Origin: Epiperipatus broadwayi
Taxonomy: Eukaryota > Onychophora > Udeonychophora > Euonychophora > Peripatidae
Length of the DNA stretch: 64,000 nt
Assembly (NCBI GenBank): GCA_028023455.1
Contig: JAQFVV010006831.1
Location: 247,722 to 311,721, forward strand
Direction of reading: 5' to 3'
Both the position numbers and the translations under genes were made by a program. Under the pieces are notes generated by a model, which made no database searches, had not been told where the DNA came from, and saw only the letters and a program-made list of their open reading frames with translations. Shown piece after piece: positions 52,130-63,984 of the stretch; within the stretch, counting starts at the first letter, position 1; the number at the start of each line of letters is the position of its first letter.

Positions 52130-52714
52130 TCAACCATTATCAATCCACTGCAGGATGAAGGTCTCTCCAAGTTTAAGCCATCTTCTCCGATCTTTAGCTT
52201 CTCTTTTCCACAACACCCCTGCACATTTTATTATTACATCCATCCATCTCACATGTGGTCTATTTCTGGGTCTTTTACAATCTCTTGGAATCCAGTTTAA
52301 AATTTCAATTGTCCATCTATTATCATTTCTTCTAGCAATATGTCCAGCCCAACTCCATTTCAATCTTTTAATTTTTTCAATAAGGTCAGTAACACCTGTT
52401 TGTTGTCTTACCCATACATTGCGTTTTCGATCTCTTCTTGTTACTCTCAACATACATCTCTCCATACTCCTTTGAGTGGTCTGAAGTCTCTGTATTGCTC
52501 TTCTATTAATTGTCCAAGTCTCAGATCCATAAGTAAAAACTGGTAAAATACATTTGTTAAAAACCATCCTTTTCAAACACATAGGCATATTTCCTTTTAG
52601 TATCAAGTTATTTCTACCAAAAGCACCCCAACCAAGTTTAATTTTATGATTAATTTCCTCCATTATGTTTTCATCTGCATTAATAATCTGACCAAGATAT
52701 TTGTAACTGTTAAC
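52130..52714 (-). pseudogene. RTE C-terminal region after the in-frame stop
   Basis: In frame with the 752-residue part: 17 codons (VNSYKYLGQIINADENI) then a Met at 52663 and 177 residues. It contains VFTYGSETWTINRRAIQRLQ, then MLRVTRRDRKRN and WSWAGHIARR, the usual region after the RT domain in RTE proteins. It ends GGTTGATGATGA into the tail. Without the TAA the protein would be about 946 residues. Confidence 0.85.
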
Positions 52715-54973
52715 TTATTTTAATTCTTCATAATCAATCTTTATTTTCATACTTTGAGCAAATCGATTAAACATTACTTTAATCTTTTTAACATTCATCT
52801 TTAGTCCTACTTTTCTACTTTCATCTGCTAACTCCTGCAACATTTCCTGCAGCTCTGAAGCATTATTTTCAAAAACAACTACATCATCTGCAAAATCTAA
52901 ATGACTTAAATACTCTCCATTTACTTTCATTCCTTTAGTTTCCCATTTTAATCCACAAAATACTTCTTGCAGCACTGCTGTAAAAAGTTTTGGAGATATG
53001 GAGTCACCTTGTCTTACACCTTTCTCAATGTTGATTTTTCCAGTATCATTATGTAATCTAATTGTTGCTGTTGCAGTTTTATAAATATTATTTAAAATAT
53101 GACAATATCCTGGATCTATACCTTGATGATCCAATGCTTTAATCACTGAAGAAATGTGTATAGAATCGAATGCCTTTTCATAATCTACAAATCCAAAACA
53201 TAATGACAACTCATATTCATTTGTCCTTTCTATGACTTCTCTCAATACCTGGATATGATCTATTGTACTAAAACCACTTTTAAATCCAGCGTGTTCTCTT
53301 GGTTGGTGGAAATCCAAAGTTCTCTGTAGACGAGTTGTAATTATCTTGGTAAAATTTTTATATAAAACTGATAAAAGGCTGATAGGTCTGTAATTTCTAA
53401 TATCTTCTTTATCACCTTTTTTAAATATTAATATTATTACTGCATTCTTCCAATCTTCCGGTACATCTTTATCATTTAGACATTTGGTATATAACTTTGC
53501 TAAAATTGTTTCTACTTCTTCACCTGCTTCTTTTAATATATCAATTATAATTCCATCATTTCCTGGAGCCTTTCCTTTCTTCATACATTTAATTGCATGT
53601 CTCACTTCTTCATTTAAAATTCTGGGCAATTCGGAAGATGTAATAGATATAAGAGGTACTTGTTCTTTATTACTATATAATTCTTGATAAAAATCTTCTA
53701 CCAATTTCATGATGTCATCTCTCTTTTTAGTAATAATTCCATCTTTTTTTCTTATTGCAGATATAAATTTCCTACCAAAATGTTGTTTAACATTCTTGAG
53801 ACTTTTATTTTCTTCTACAGCTTTCCTTGCTAGTTCACAGTTATACTTTCTTATATCATTTTCAACTCTTTTCCATACCATTTTACAAAATTCGAGATAT
53901 TCAATTCTTTTTAATACATCATTTTTGTATATCTTCATATTCCTTCTTTTCTTCATAAATTCTCTAGTCTCAGTAGAAATTTTATTAGTCAATTGCTGCT
54001 TTTTCCTACCAGTTATCTTTGTTGCAGTTTTTAAAAGTGTATCAGTTATTTTCATATTAATTTCATTCAAATCTGAATCATGTTCAAAATCTCCTAACAC
54101 TTGAAACCTATTTGTAAGTTCTAATTTAAATTCATTAGAATGTTTCTGAAGATTAGGAATATCAACTGTAAATATTGTTTTTCTTAATAATTTTTGTCTC
54201 TCTAGTTTTACATTAACACGTAACTTACACCTTACTAATCGATGATCACTTCCTGTGCTAAATTTATTAAGAACATTACAATCTTGAAATATGTATTTCC
54301 TGTTAGTCAAAATATAATCCAATTCTGCTGTACCTTCATTTGGATGCTTCCATATCCATTTCCTTTTAACATTTTTCTCAAAAAATGAATTCATAATATA
54401 AAGTTTTTCTTTTTCTGCAAACTCCACAAGTCTATGTCCTCTCTCATTTCTATTACCATAACCAAAATTACCTACAGCAATTTCATCTTTCATTTGTCTA
54501 CCAATTCTATCATTAAAGTCTCCCATAACAATTTTAAAATGTTGTTTACTCTGATCAAAAGCCTTTTGTACATCCATATAAAAATCTTCTACTACTTCAT
54601 CATTATGAGAACTTGTTGGGGCATAAACCTGAATTATCTGCATTTGGTATCTGCTTCTAAGTTGTATAACTAATCTTGCAACTCTGTCTGATACACCATC
54701 AATCTCCACAATATTGTTCTTCCACTTTTTATTTATAATGAATCCTACTCCACTTGTATTTCCAATATGTGTGCCTTTATAATAGAGTATATTTCCACTT
54801 TTTAAATCAATTGTTTCTTCACCTTTTCGTCTAACTTCACAAAGTCCAATAATGTCCCATTTAATATAAGACAATTCTTCTTCTAATTCTTGCAATCTTC
54901 CTTCACTTGAAAGTGATCTGCAGTTGTAAGTACCTAAATAAAAAGTCGTCATCAAATGGCAGCCTGGGTCCAC
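52715..54973 (-). CDS. RTE endonuclease-reverse transcriptase, main open part
   Basis: This 752-residue frame copies element RNA into nicked chromosomal DNA (target-primed reverse transcription). Apurinic-type endonuclease, about residues 10-240: GTYNCRSL, GLCEVRRKGE, QVYAPTS, MGDFNDRIG and GSDHRLVR. RT, about 440-720: GKAPGNDGI, NYRPISLLSVLYK, AGFKSGFSTIDHI, FGFVDYEKAFDSI, GVRQGDSISPKLFT and the catalytic FADD at 694-697. The first true Met is at 54952 (MTTFYLGTYN); upstream residues come from a non-ATG start. The frame ends at TAA (52717-52715), but the same frame stays open beyond it, so the stop is a single nonsense change. Confidence 0.88.
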   Translation of the reverse strand: MDPGCHLMTTFYLGTYNCRSLSSEGRLQELEEELSYIKWDIIGLCEVRRKGEETIDLKSGNILYYKGTHIGNTSGVGFIINKKWKNNIVEIDGVSDRVARLVIQLRSRYQMQIIQVYAPTSSHNDEVVEDFYMDVQKAFDQSKQHFKIVMGDFNDRIGRQMKDEIAVGNFGYGNRNERGHRLVEFAEKEKLYIMNSFFEKNVKRKWIWKHPNEGTAELDYILTNRKYIFQDCNVLNKFSTGSDHRLVRCKLRVNVKLERQKLLRKTIFTVDIPNLQKHSNEFKLELTNRFQVLGDFEHDSDLNEINMKITDTLLKTATKITGRKKQQLTNKISTETREFMKKRRNMKIYKNDVLKRIEYLEFCKMVWKRVENDIRKYNCELARKAVEENKSLKNVKQHFGRKFISAIRKKDGIITKKRDDIMKLVEDFYQELYSNKEQVPLISITSSELPRILNEEVRHAIKCMKKGKAPGNDGIIIDILKEAGEEVETILAKLYTKCLNDKDVPEDWKNAVIILIFKKGDKEDIRNYRPISLLSVLYKNFTKIITTRLQRTLDFHQPREHAGFKSGFSTIDHIQVLREVIERTNEYELSLCFGFVDYEKAFDSIHISSVIKALDHQGIDPGYCHILNNIYKTATATIRLHNDTGKINIEKGVRQGDSISPKLFTAVLQEVFCGLKWETKGMKVNGEYLSHLDFADDVVVFENNASELQEMLQELADESRKVGLKMNVKKIKVMFNRFAQSMKIKIDYEELK

Positions 54974-55620
54974 AATCAGGGGATTCTTAGCAATATATAT
55001 ATATATATAAATCGTGTTTCGTATTTTACTTTTATTTTAATTAACATGTGTTACGTGCGAAAACATGATTTATAAATATATTTTGCCCTTGAAAATATTT
55101 ATTTCAACATATATATATACAAAAAATACTTATATGTAAAAAATACAGAGAAATGGTAGTGTGAAAAATTACAAGCTATATGCAATGTATTTGACAAAAA
55201 AAAAAAAAACTTATTGCTTAAAAAGTTTTACAAAAGAAATTTAACCAACTAATGTAAATTTATTTCTTTAAAAAAAAAAAATGCATTGCTTACAATCAAA
55301 CTACACAAGAAACTGCAAACAGTTTAAAAAATACATTAAAATATCCAAATATATAATTGCATTAATAAACAAATGTGTATATATATTCTTCTGTATTCAT
55401 ATTAAAATTTATATAAAAAAAGGTACTAAATTTTATAGATAATACAAACTAAAATTAATATATATTAATAATAATTAAATGTTAATTTTAAAGAGATATG
55501 TGTATAAATGTATAAATATACAAAAATAATAAAAACCTAATGAAAGAATGCATTAGGGAACTGGGTAATATGAGTGCATATGTTTAAGTTCATTCCATGT
55601 GGACATAAGATCTTGAATTT

Positions 55621-56131
55621 CTAACTAAAAAAAAACTTTCCTTTTGTTTTCTCTCCCTTGTGAGGAAAAAAAAAATCATTCTCTAATATAACTATTCTCA
55701 AATCTTTAATCGAATGATCTGGCAAATTAAAACGTTTTAATACCGGTCTCTCTTCATTTTTATGTAAAATGTCAAATCTATGGTTTGTTATTCTAACACA
55801 TAGCCGGTTTGCCGATTCATCTGCATAATGGTTCAAACATATGTTACACTATATTAAATATATACTTTTACAAGTGTCACAGTTAGGAATATACCATTTA
55901 AAATTATTACTATTGCTTTGGATCACTTTTATCATAATAATATGTTTGCAAGTAATACATTTTATTATCACTTGGAAAATAATCTTTTTCTAACACAGAA
56001 TCGCTAATAAAATTTGTTTTGGTGACTATATATTTAAGTGATCTATGTCTTCGATATACAATTTTAGGTGGATTGGAAAAAAATGATTTTAAATAATCTG
56101 TAGAACGCAATATGTTAAAATGTTTTTCCAA
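55621..56131 (-). pseudogene. decayed PLE fragment (linker and GIY-YIG region)
   Basis: The upstream piece (55910-56131) reads MEKHFNILRSTDYLKSFFSN, then PPKIVYRRHRSLKYIVTKT, the PLE segment between RT and nuclease. A frame break follows with CDTCKS-like cysteines, then (55621-55836) NHYADESANRLCVRITNHRF and RFNLPDHSIKDLRIVILEND, the C-terminal half of a GIY-YIG domain. The GIY tyrosine segment is lost in between. It differs from the other PLEs in the window and looks like a third lineage. Confidence 0.7.
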
Positions 56132-56374
56132 TGTAAGGTTAATAATATTAGACTAGTCGCTATTAAAAATAAGAACTAACTATGGAACAAATGTTTGTTG
56201 TTTCTCTTAGATAAAAGAAGTTTTTTTTTTCATTCATTTATAGGAGACTTTATTACTGCATATATGTGGGTATGTATATACACATGCATTGTTTATATGT
56301 AAGATTTTTTATTATTATTTACTAATATTATTTTACATTTAAAAATTTAATTATATAATTTCTTTTTTTTTTTT

Positions 56375-56880
56375 TTTTTGTGGGAAATAACTTGATACTA
56401 AAAGGAGATATGCTTATGTGTTTGAAAAGGAAGGCTTTTAATAAATGTGTTTACCAGTTCTCACTTATGGATGTGAGACTTTGGACACTTAATAGAAGAA
56501 CAATACAGAGACTTCAAACCACTCAAAAAAGTATGGAGGGATGCATGTTGGGAGTAACAAGAAGAGATCGAAAACGCAATATATAGATAAGAGAACAAAC
56601 ATGCGTTACTGACCTCATTAAAAAATTAAAAGATTGAAGTAGAGTTGGGTTGGACATATTGCTAAAAGAAATGATAATAGATGGACAACTGAAATCTTAA
56701 ACTGGATTCCAAGAGATTGTAAAAGACCCAGAAAGAGACCACATGTGAGATGGATGGATGAAATGAGAAAATGTGCAGGGGTGATGTGAAGAAGAGAAGC
56801 TAAAGATAGGAGAAGATGGATTGAACATGGAGAGACCTTTATCCTGCAGTGGATTGATAGTGGTTTGTGATGATGATCGT
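56375..56880 (+). pseudogene. 5'-truncated RTE copy (3' end only)
   Basis: It begins after a poly-T run with NNLILKGDMLMCLKRKAFNK, then LWTLNRRTIQRLQTTQKSME and MLGVTRRDRKRN, then a stop at 56584. The rest continues in broken frames through RPRKRPHVRWMDE to a GTGATGATGAT tail. It is the same family as 52115-54991, moderately diverged. Confidence 0.85.
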
Positions 56881-57333
56881 TTCATTAATGCTATTTAAGT
56901 TGTTAAACTTATCAATGCATCAACATTCGCGTTTTACAATTAATAAAAATAACTTTTATCCACATTTTAACTCGTAGCAGAACAAAACATCAAACTGTGA
57001 AGAACGTATACTAATGAATAGACTAATAATATTAATAAATATCTGTGACCAATTAAATCTTTTAAATTTAAAATGAACCCCCAGAAATATTATTACTAAA
57101 TTGTTAGTGAAGGTTTTTCTATAAAATACAAATATAACTAAGAAAGGTTGCTCTGGTAAATTTTACACTTGGCAAAAGTTTATGATTTAATAACAAACAA
57201 GCTTTCAGAAAAGTGTTTTGCAAATCAAAAGTATTTTATATATATATATATATGTTAATTCTAATATTTTTACGGATAAAAGATGTCATATTATTCTTAT
57301 TATTTACGGGATATTCCGTGTAGTGAAAAAGCT

Positions 57334-57381
57334 AAATGCTGACGTTTCAGTACAATATCAAGTACTTTCCTCAGAGCGTCC
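57334..57381 (-). ncRNA. candidate hammerhead ribozyme (PLE-associated)
   Basis: The minus strand reads GGACGCT, CTGAGGA, A, AGTAC-TTGATATT-GTACT, GAAAC, GTC, AGCATTT. This is the hammerhead order: stem I strand, CUGANGA core, stem II hairpin (5 bp), GAAAC, GUC cleavage triplet, then the returning stem I strand (AGC/GCT plus U-A and two G-U pairs, one mismatch). It lies just after the PLE GIY-YIG frame on the same strand. Hammerhead motifs are known in PLE terminal repeats. The two-base stem III would work best in a dimer, as described for such motifs. Confidence 0.6.
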
Positions 57382-57387
57382 TCTTTC

Positions 57388-57860
57388 TCAAATCATAAGA
57401 ATGCACACATGAGATTTAAAATCGTTTTTATTGTTTTCTTTCTCCTCATATTTAAATTCTATTGGTTGAGAAGTTTTAAAATTTATTTTCTCTTCCAATA
57501 TCTTCTTCCAAATATTGTTAATCTTCTTTAATTCATATCTTTCATTTATGCTCTTGGGCCTTTTAAAAATCTCTATAGATTCTCTTAGCAATCTCTGGTC
57601 ATATTGTTCAATTTTTGCTAAAATATTTGTTTTTTCAAAATTGATATCATGATTTGTTAATTTTATATGAGAATAAATAGCTGATGAATTGGATTTTTCT
57701 CTGACTTCCAGAATGAGTTCTTCCTTTCTAATATTTATTCTACAATTAGTCTGTCCAATATATGTATGTGAACAGACACTACATGGAATTTCATATACAC
57801 CATGACACTCCAAAGCAATTTTATCTTTAGAAAGTGGAAATATTTCACTAATTTTTTTTA
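57388..57860 (-). pseudogene. PLE GIY-YIG endonuclease fragment
   Basis: The frame is open from beyond the first Met (57813): upstream codons read SEIFPLSKDKIALECH, then GVYEIPCSVCSHTYIGQT, the GIY-YIG tyrosines and Cys pair, then INIRKEEL and SAIYSHIKLTNHDINF. Further on are LLRESIEIFKRPKSIN with the catalytic-type Glu, and a C-terminal helical tail. The protein is broken only by the (AT)n array at its 5' side, so RT sequence is absent. About 141 residues are intact after the Met. It is followed directly by the hammerhead-like motif. Confidence 0.8.
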
Positions 57861-57864
57861 TAAG

Positions 57865-57966
<102 letters not shown>

Positions 57967-58336
57967 TTGAAAGTTTAGCTGATTAGATTGAGGTTTTGCT
58001 AAGATAATTGCTAATGTAATGTTTCACTTTTCCAAAACATTAATAACTTATTTACTTCTATATGAGAACTTAGATGACAAATAGAAATAAATTCATTTTT
58101 CTTTAATTAGTAAATTGATCAGAAAAAATACTAATTGCAAGCTTATTAAATAACTAAAAACTGATCTTATAATGATAATTACAGTACATTCATTTGAAAA
58201 TTTTTGCTTTATATATGTGTGCGTTATTGGGTCTTTATTCAACCCACCTGCAAAGCCATCGCAAAATCAACACATGTGTTACATATCATCACAAAAAAAA
58301 ATGCTTGCACACCTGAATCACAGATTATGACATAAA

Positions 58337-58757
58337 ATGTAGCTCTTATCTTACCCAGTGATGGAACAATATGCTAATATTATATTTTGTTTTAAATTAA
58401 GCAAATCTTCTACTGAAACATTTAAAATGGTTCAAAATGTATGTGGCAGTGAATAGCAAGAACCTTTTCAAATAATTTTCAAAATTTTGTGATAGCAAGA
58501 AAACCTTAGAAACTGTCAATGAATATATAAAACCCATTTCATATTTATGTAGCTCTTATCTTACCCAGTGATGGAACAATATGCTAATATTATATTTTGT
58601 TTTAAATTAAGCAAATCTTCTACTGAAACATTTAAAATGGTTCAAAATGTATGTGGCAGTGAATAGCAAGAACCTTTTCAAATAATTTTCAAAATTTTGT
58701 GATAGCAAGAAAAACCTTAGAAACTGTCAATGAATATATAAAACCCATTTCATATTT
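58337..58757. repeat. 210-bp tandem duplication
   Basis: 58337-58546 and 58547-58757 are head-to-tail copies, identical by eye apart from one extra A in a poly-A run. It is very recent, or an assembly duplication. It is non-coding. Confidence 0.95.
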
Positions 58758-59019
58758 TATGCTGTAACTGGTGATCCAGACATAGTAACATTTTGAAATT
58801 TTTGTGGTGAATAATTGAATTATGATGCTATATAACACATAAATTGATTCAGAATAGGTACTGACAGTTTGAAGAGAGTATCAATGACCTTGTTACTGGA
58901 TACTATATATTTATATATGTGTCTATTAATTTTAATAACTATATAATAATGGTTATTAAATATAAATTATAGTTAACAACTACAAATATCTGTCAGATTA
59001 TTGCTGCATATGAAAACAT

Positions 59020-59560
59020 AATGGATGGAATTAATCATAGAATTAAACTTGGTTGGAATGTTTTTGGTAAAAATAATTTAACATTAAAAGGAAATATGCC
59101 TGTGTGTTTGAAAATAAATATTTTTAATAAATGTGATTCTTATTTACACATCTGAACTTGGATACTTAACAGAAAAGCAGTACAGAGACTTCAGACCACT
59201 CAATAAATTATGAAAAGATGTATATTAGGAGTAACAAGAAGAGCTTGAAATTAAAATGCATGGATAGAAAACAAACAGATCTTACTAACATCATTGAAAA
59301 AATTAAGAGACTAGAGTTGGGCTGGATATATTACTAGAACAAATGATAATTCATGGGCAGTTGAAATCATAAACTGTGTTCCAAGAGGTTGTAATAGACC
59401 TAGAAAGATATCACATGTGAGTCAGATGGATGAAATAAGAAGTGTGTTGAGATGATGTGAAGAAAAGAGGTTAGAAATAAAAAAAATGGATTGAACTTGG
59501 ACCCTTCATTCTACAGTCAATTGGTAGTGGTTGAAAATGATTGCAATGATAATATATAAT
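59020..59560 (+). pseudogene. old RTE 3'-end copy
   Basis: MDGINHRIKLGWNVFGKNN is readable at about 59021, then relics of TSELGYLTEKQYRDFRPLN and of the VTRR, GYITR and RPRK blocks. It ends near TGGTAGTGGTTGAAAATGAT (59523). It is more diverged than the copy at 56.4 kb, with many frameshifts. Confidence 0.75.
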
Positions 59561-60344
59561 ACTTATGAAGTAATAATTTTCAAATGCAAATAACATAAGA
59601 ACTATTTACAAATCCAACTTTCTAGATTCATTTAATTAAATTTCCTTCATATGTTTGTTAAAATAAATAGAAATTATATCCATATTATCATCTGAAAATG
59701 TTGGCTAATTAAATCAAGGGATTTCTAGGATCATTCATTACTAATATAATGTTTCACTTCTCCAAAATATCAATGTTTGATCTTTTCCAATATAAGAATT
59801 TGGAAGTCAGATAAAAGTGAACTCATTTTTAACTAATTAGTAAAGTGATAAGAAACGGCATTATTTGAAAGTTTATTATAATCTCTAGTTTAGATAATGA
59901 CTAATAATAGACTAATAATAATCATTACTGTATTTATCTAAAGTAGATAGAGTGAAAGATGTGGGTGGAGTTACTTTGACACATCTAATTCAAAATGTAA
60001 TAATTTATTAAATGACTGTTAAAAACAAGATAATGTGTAAATGATTGTTATATGTGTATCAGAGAATATTTTCAATTTAAAAAGTATAATCTAATATTTT
60101 TTACTAAAATGTCATTAAATAATACTTTAATAGATTATAAAATATTATATTAGTTAAATTATTTGAAAGAATGTCAGAATGTGTTATTGATAGTGATGAT
60201 ATATTAATAGCAATCTATAAATCTATTCACTTTAGAAAAATTCACCATATAGTGTGAGGACGAATATATTTGGATCAAAATAAAATTTAATTCTATAAAA
60301 ATTATATTACTTTAATGCAATTATTTAGAGTCTTACTAATGTTT

Positions 60345-61530
60345 TAGATAGGATTTCTCCAAAATCCTTGTCAACTACAACCCCAACAGGAAAATTCCAA
60401 TGATCTAAAATCCAAATAAAAATCTTGTCAGATCAAAATTTCCACAATCTACTATCCCAAAAAAATGTCAACAAATATATAACTTCTTCTATATCCATTA
60501 AAAATAAAATTATGTATTCCCTCTTGTGATGCTATTCTTGATTTTTATGAAATTTGGAAAATGGGAAATAACTTTTAATACAAAAACTGAACAAAAATCT
60601 TTAATCAATTTAAAATCCCCAAAATGTAAAACATAAACACATAAATAAATGAAAGGAAATTTTATAAAAATAGTTTTACATGAAACTGATATTTTATCAA
60701 TTTTGATTTGTTTATCTTGGAACTCATATTAATTCATCTTAGGCTTACTCTCAAATAATGGATTGATCCAGACTTCATTATTACCAAGAATGTGGAGAAC
60801 GACAATAGTGTTGACTAAAGAAGTAACAATAAATGTGAATAATCAACAGCATACACAGAACAATTGGAAAGTTAAATCAATGAATCTGATTGTTTCCAAC
60901 ATTGGCACAAATTTCACTAAATACTGAAGTCAATTGAAAAATTAATTCAGACAACATCAGACACCTATCATGCATTAGATGACAATATGCACATAGTTTG
61001 TTATTTAGTAGAACACAATAAGGCATATTCAAATCTGGAGTTGGAAGCTGCTAACTAATGACATCATTGTTTTCATACATGAGGCAAGCCATTATGGGTT
61101 GGAAAGGTCAAGATTCCACAAGGAGAATCTCAATATTTCTTTCCAAGTGATAGTTGTATTGCTAACAACTATGCATGCACAATTTTCCAGCTATGAGTGA
61201 AGACAAATTATGTATTATAAATACTGTATACTTTTAATAAATATTTTAACATTTAGTTACAGAATTGTCTGTTATTAATGAATGACCAGAATATTATTTT
61301 GCCAAACTTGACATAAACACAATGATCCCCTCTTTACATTTTTTGGTATTTTACTTTGTTGGGATTTTGAACTATCATAATTTTAGCTGTTGAAATGTCA
61401 AAAGTATTATCAGGATTTTGAGCTATTTTCACTATCAACATTATAATTGTCAGGATTTTGAACATTATTGGATTTTAATAAACATCTTATAAGGCTTGTT
61501 TTCATTGGAGATTTTAGTTTATCAAAATTA
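60345..61530. mobile_element. possible DNA transposon with repeated inverted ends
   Basis: The left side has several CAAAATCC/AAATTCCAA-type words (CCAAAATCCTTGTCAACTAC). The right side has the inverse words, repeated (GTTGGGATTTTGAACTATCA, TCAGGATTTTGAGC, TCAGGATTTTGAAC). Subterminal repeats in opposite orientation suggest a transposon. Between them one plus-strand frame near 60900-61040 reads SIEKLIQTTSDTYHALDDNM with stops around it. I do not recognise it. Confidence 0.35.
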
Positions 61531-61539
61531 TTTATGAAA

Positions 61540-63470
61540 AAATAAATTATAAATATATCCATTCTTACAAAAATGATATATTTATTAGATTATTATACAT
61601 ATTGGTTTTATAGCAATTAATTTAAAATTATCCTCTGAATTTAGTTTTAAACAATTCTACAGATAAAATACAATGTCCATATATAATGTTTCATTTATGT
61701 CCATTTCATGTATGTCACCCACCTATTGATTATTTGATTCAAATTTATTTATTCAATGTGTGGAATTTTTTAAGGCTACTTAATTATTAATAGAATATCA
61801 CAAAGGATCTTATAGAAATTCCAACCAGCAGATGAACTCATTAGTAGCTTTATTAAAATCTCAAATTTAGCCACTATAACCATATATTTAATAATTATTA
61901 ACTATGAGATTAATGTTCCTGTTTGTCTGCATTAATATAGATCAGTGACTGATAAATTCCATTGATGCAGCAAATAAACATCAAGACAATGAATTGTTCT
62001 ACGTGTATTTATATAGAGACTACAATTACATCTAGGGAGATCAAATCCAGATGTATTTATGTTGAATCTGCTGAAAACAATTTATTTGGAGCCTTATAAG
62101 AAGCCCATTTTTATATAAAAATATGAAACCACTGCAATGAGGTAGACTTAAATATGGCAGTAAGTTCTCATAGTAAGATTCTAGTCCTTGAAATAGATTT
62201 CAAATCTTTTTACATAATTAATGAGAAACTTTTCTATTTAAGGAAAATACCTTTTCTTTCATCAGCATAGATGAACTTACTGCATTCTGTTTCTGGAAAA
62301 TTGCTGTTGAAGTAGATGAGAAAACTGAACCATTAGTTAGATCATACTGTAAACTTTTGAGGTTACTGTAATACTTATTTAGTATCACTTGAAATTTTCT
62401 ATTGAATGGCATTTGGTCATGTAAATTAATGCACATAATTTTTTTTTTACAAATTTTTGGGTCATTTTTCTAAACTGAATCATAGAGTGACTTTAGATAA
62501 CTAAATGATGTATCAATTTTTAATTTATTCTGATACGTTTTAAAAGTGGGTGGTAGAAGATAATTTTTGTTCACAAAAAATTTTTCTTGGCCTTACTCCA
62601 GCCTACTCTATAAATAGGTAATTCTCAACTCTTGGCAAAATCCTTTTTAATATTTTGTCAACAGGTTTATAGGGAATACTAAAATATTAGCAAATAATTA
62701 TTTGAAATATTACTGGGTTTATTTAAATTTAAAGTTTTTAAATTTTGCCTTTGTGTCAAATTTTTGAAATAGTTATTATATAAATAATGCTACTGAATAG
62801 TTTTAACAGCCATGCATTGGTTTTGTGTCCTAAGATTTTAAAAACTCTTGATATATACTATCCATTTTTTTGGCCCTTTTCTGATGTAAAAAACACAGGA
62901 AAAGTGCAATTTTCCAATATTTACCTCTTTTATCAGATTTATATTAATAATATAGATACAACTTGAGACAAAGAAATATTTGCGAAAATTTTAGCCCCTG
63001 CAACTTATCATTTATCCAAGCAGCACATTCAGAATAATCAACATTTATAATAATATTTGCACAAATGTTAATTTAAAACTTATAAAAATCTTATTGAGTT
63101 AATTACTAAGCCATTCACAACCTGAATATTTTTTCTCCTCTCTTCTGCTGTTTATAATATTGTATTGTGGTTTCTACACAATATTACTTTAAGTGGAAAT
63201 AGCTACTTGTAATGATTAAATAGATAAAAATAAGTAAAGATGTATACACACATATATATATATATATGTCGAATAAAAAGATAATTTTAGAAGAAGTTTA
63301 CTATGTAACAGACAACAAAAGGCTACTTAGACTGAAATTGAAAATTTGTTAAGTGATTGTTGTTATTTTGATGATTTATAACTTTTTTAATTATATTGAT
63401 TTATTTTTTTACAGATTTTTATACTATAATAGTTAAAATAATAATAACAGAAAGAATAGACTTTGCTTGT
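61540..63470. other. AT-rich stretch without recognisable genes
   Basis: The one longer frame (62218-62436, minus) has no recognisable motif and no splice or codon support. A short TATATA patch lies at 63253-63268. Confidence 0.5.
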
Positions 63471-63479
63471 GATGTGATG

Positions 63480-63953
63480 CAATGTGACTTCACCTTAAAT
63501 GGAGTCAGAAATCTCTCAACAACTATGCCCAGAGAAACCTGTTAGCCACTTTATCTTCCCTTTCCATTTCCCACCCTACATTTTCCCATAATCTACTCCA
63601 TCCCATTTCCACAACATAATCTTTGTCAATTTTATGGCTTTTATATCTAAATCCCCCTTATCTTTTCCCAGCATAAAAACGAATAACCCACTCTCTGTAT
63701 AATCACTTTTTTTCATATTTATTCTTCCATAACTTCATTATATATACCCTTTCTGCTTTCAAGCATTTATATTCAATTAACATATGCCTAATATTTTCTA
63801 TGCCTTCCTTATACAATTTGCAGACAAAATCACCCATATTTTTCCATTTAGATGTATATTCTCTTGTTGCTAAAGATCCCATTCAAGCCTTAAACAATAA
63901 ACTATTTTCCTTGCTATTATCATAAATTAACTTGCACCCAATGTTCCATTTAC
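63480..63953 (-). mobile_element. LINE family B, second copy (3' end)
   Basis: The minus strand matches 36630-37060 along its length: the AACATTGGGTGCAAGTTAAT start corresponds to 33685-33710, followed without break by the part found at 36630. It ends at GCATCACATCACAAGC. This copy proves that 33719-36622 is an insertion. It is upstream-truncated at an AT array. Confidence 0.8.

Positions 63954-63954
<1 letters not shown>

Positions 63955-63981
<27 letters not shown>
63955..63981. repeat. (AT)n microsatellite at the right edge
   Basis: 27 bp of AT, followed by TTGTAACCGGGCACCTTCTA to the end of the window. Confidence 0.9.

Positions 63982-63984
<3 letters not shown>

Larger units (their letters stand above)
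52115..54991 (-). mobile_element. nearly complete RTE-type non-LTR retrotransposon
   Basis: One element of about 2.9 kb with endonuclease, RT and C-terminal region in one frame. It ends in a (TGA)n tail (52115-52131), the short tandem-repeat tail usual for the RTE clade. CAATAT borders both ends (about 52110 and 54991) as a weak candidate target-site duplication. Other copies in the window (38925-40345, 56385-56880, 59020-59560) share its 3' part. The start lacks an evident 5' UTR, so it may be slightly 5'-truncated. Confidence 0.88.

Noticed and set aside
52088-54673. Plus-strand frames across the RTE element (67-131 codons)
   Set aside because: Antisense shadows of the RTE protein.
62218-62436. 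72-codon minus-strand frame
   Set aside because: No motif, no neighbours and no splice signals that link it to anything; expected by chance in AT-rich DNA of this length.
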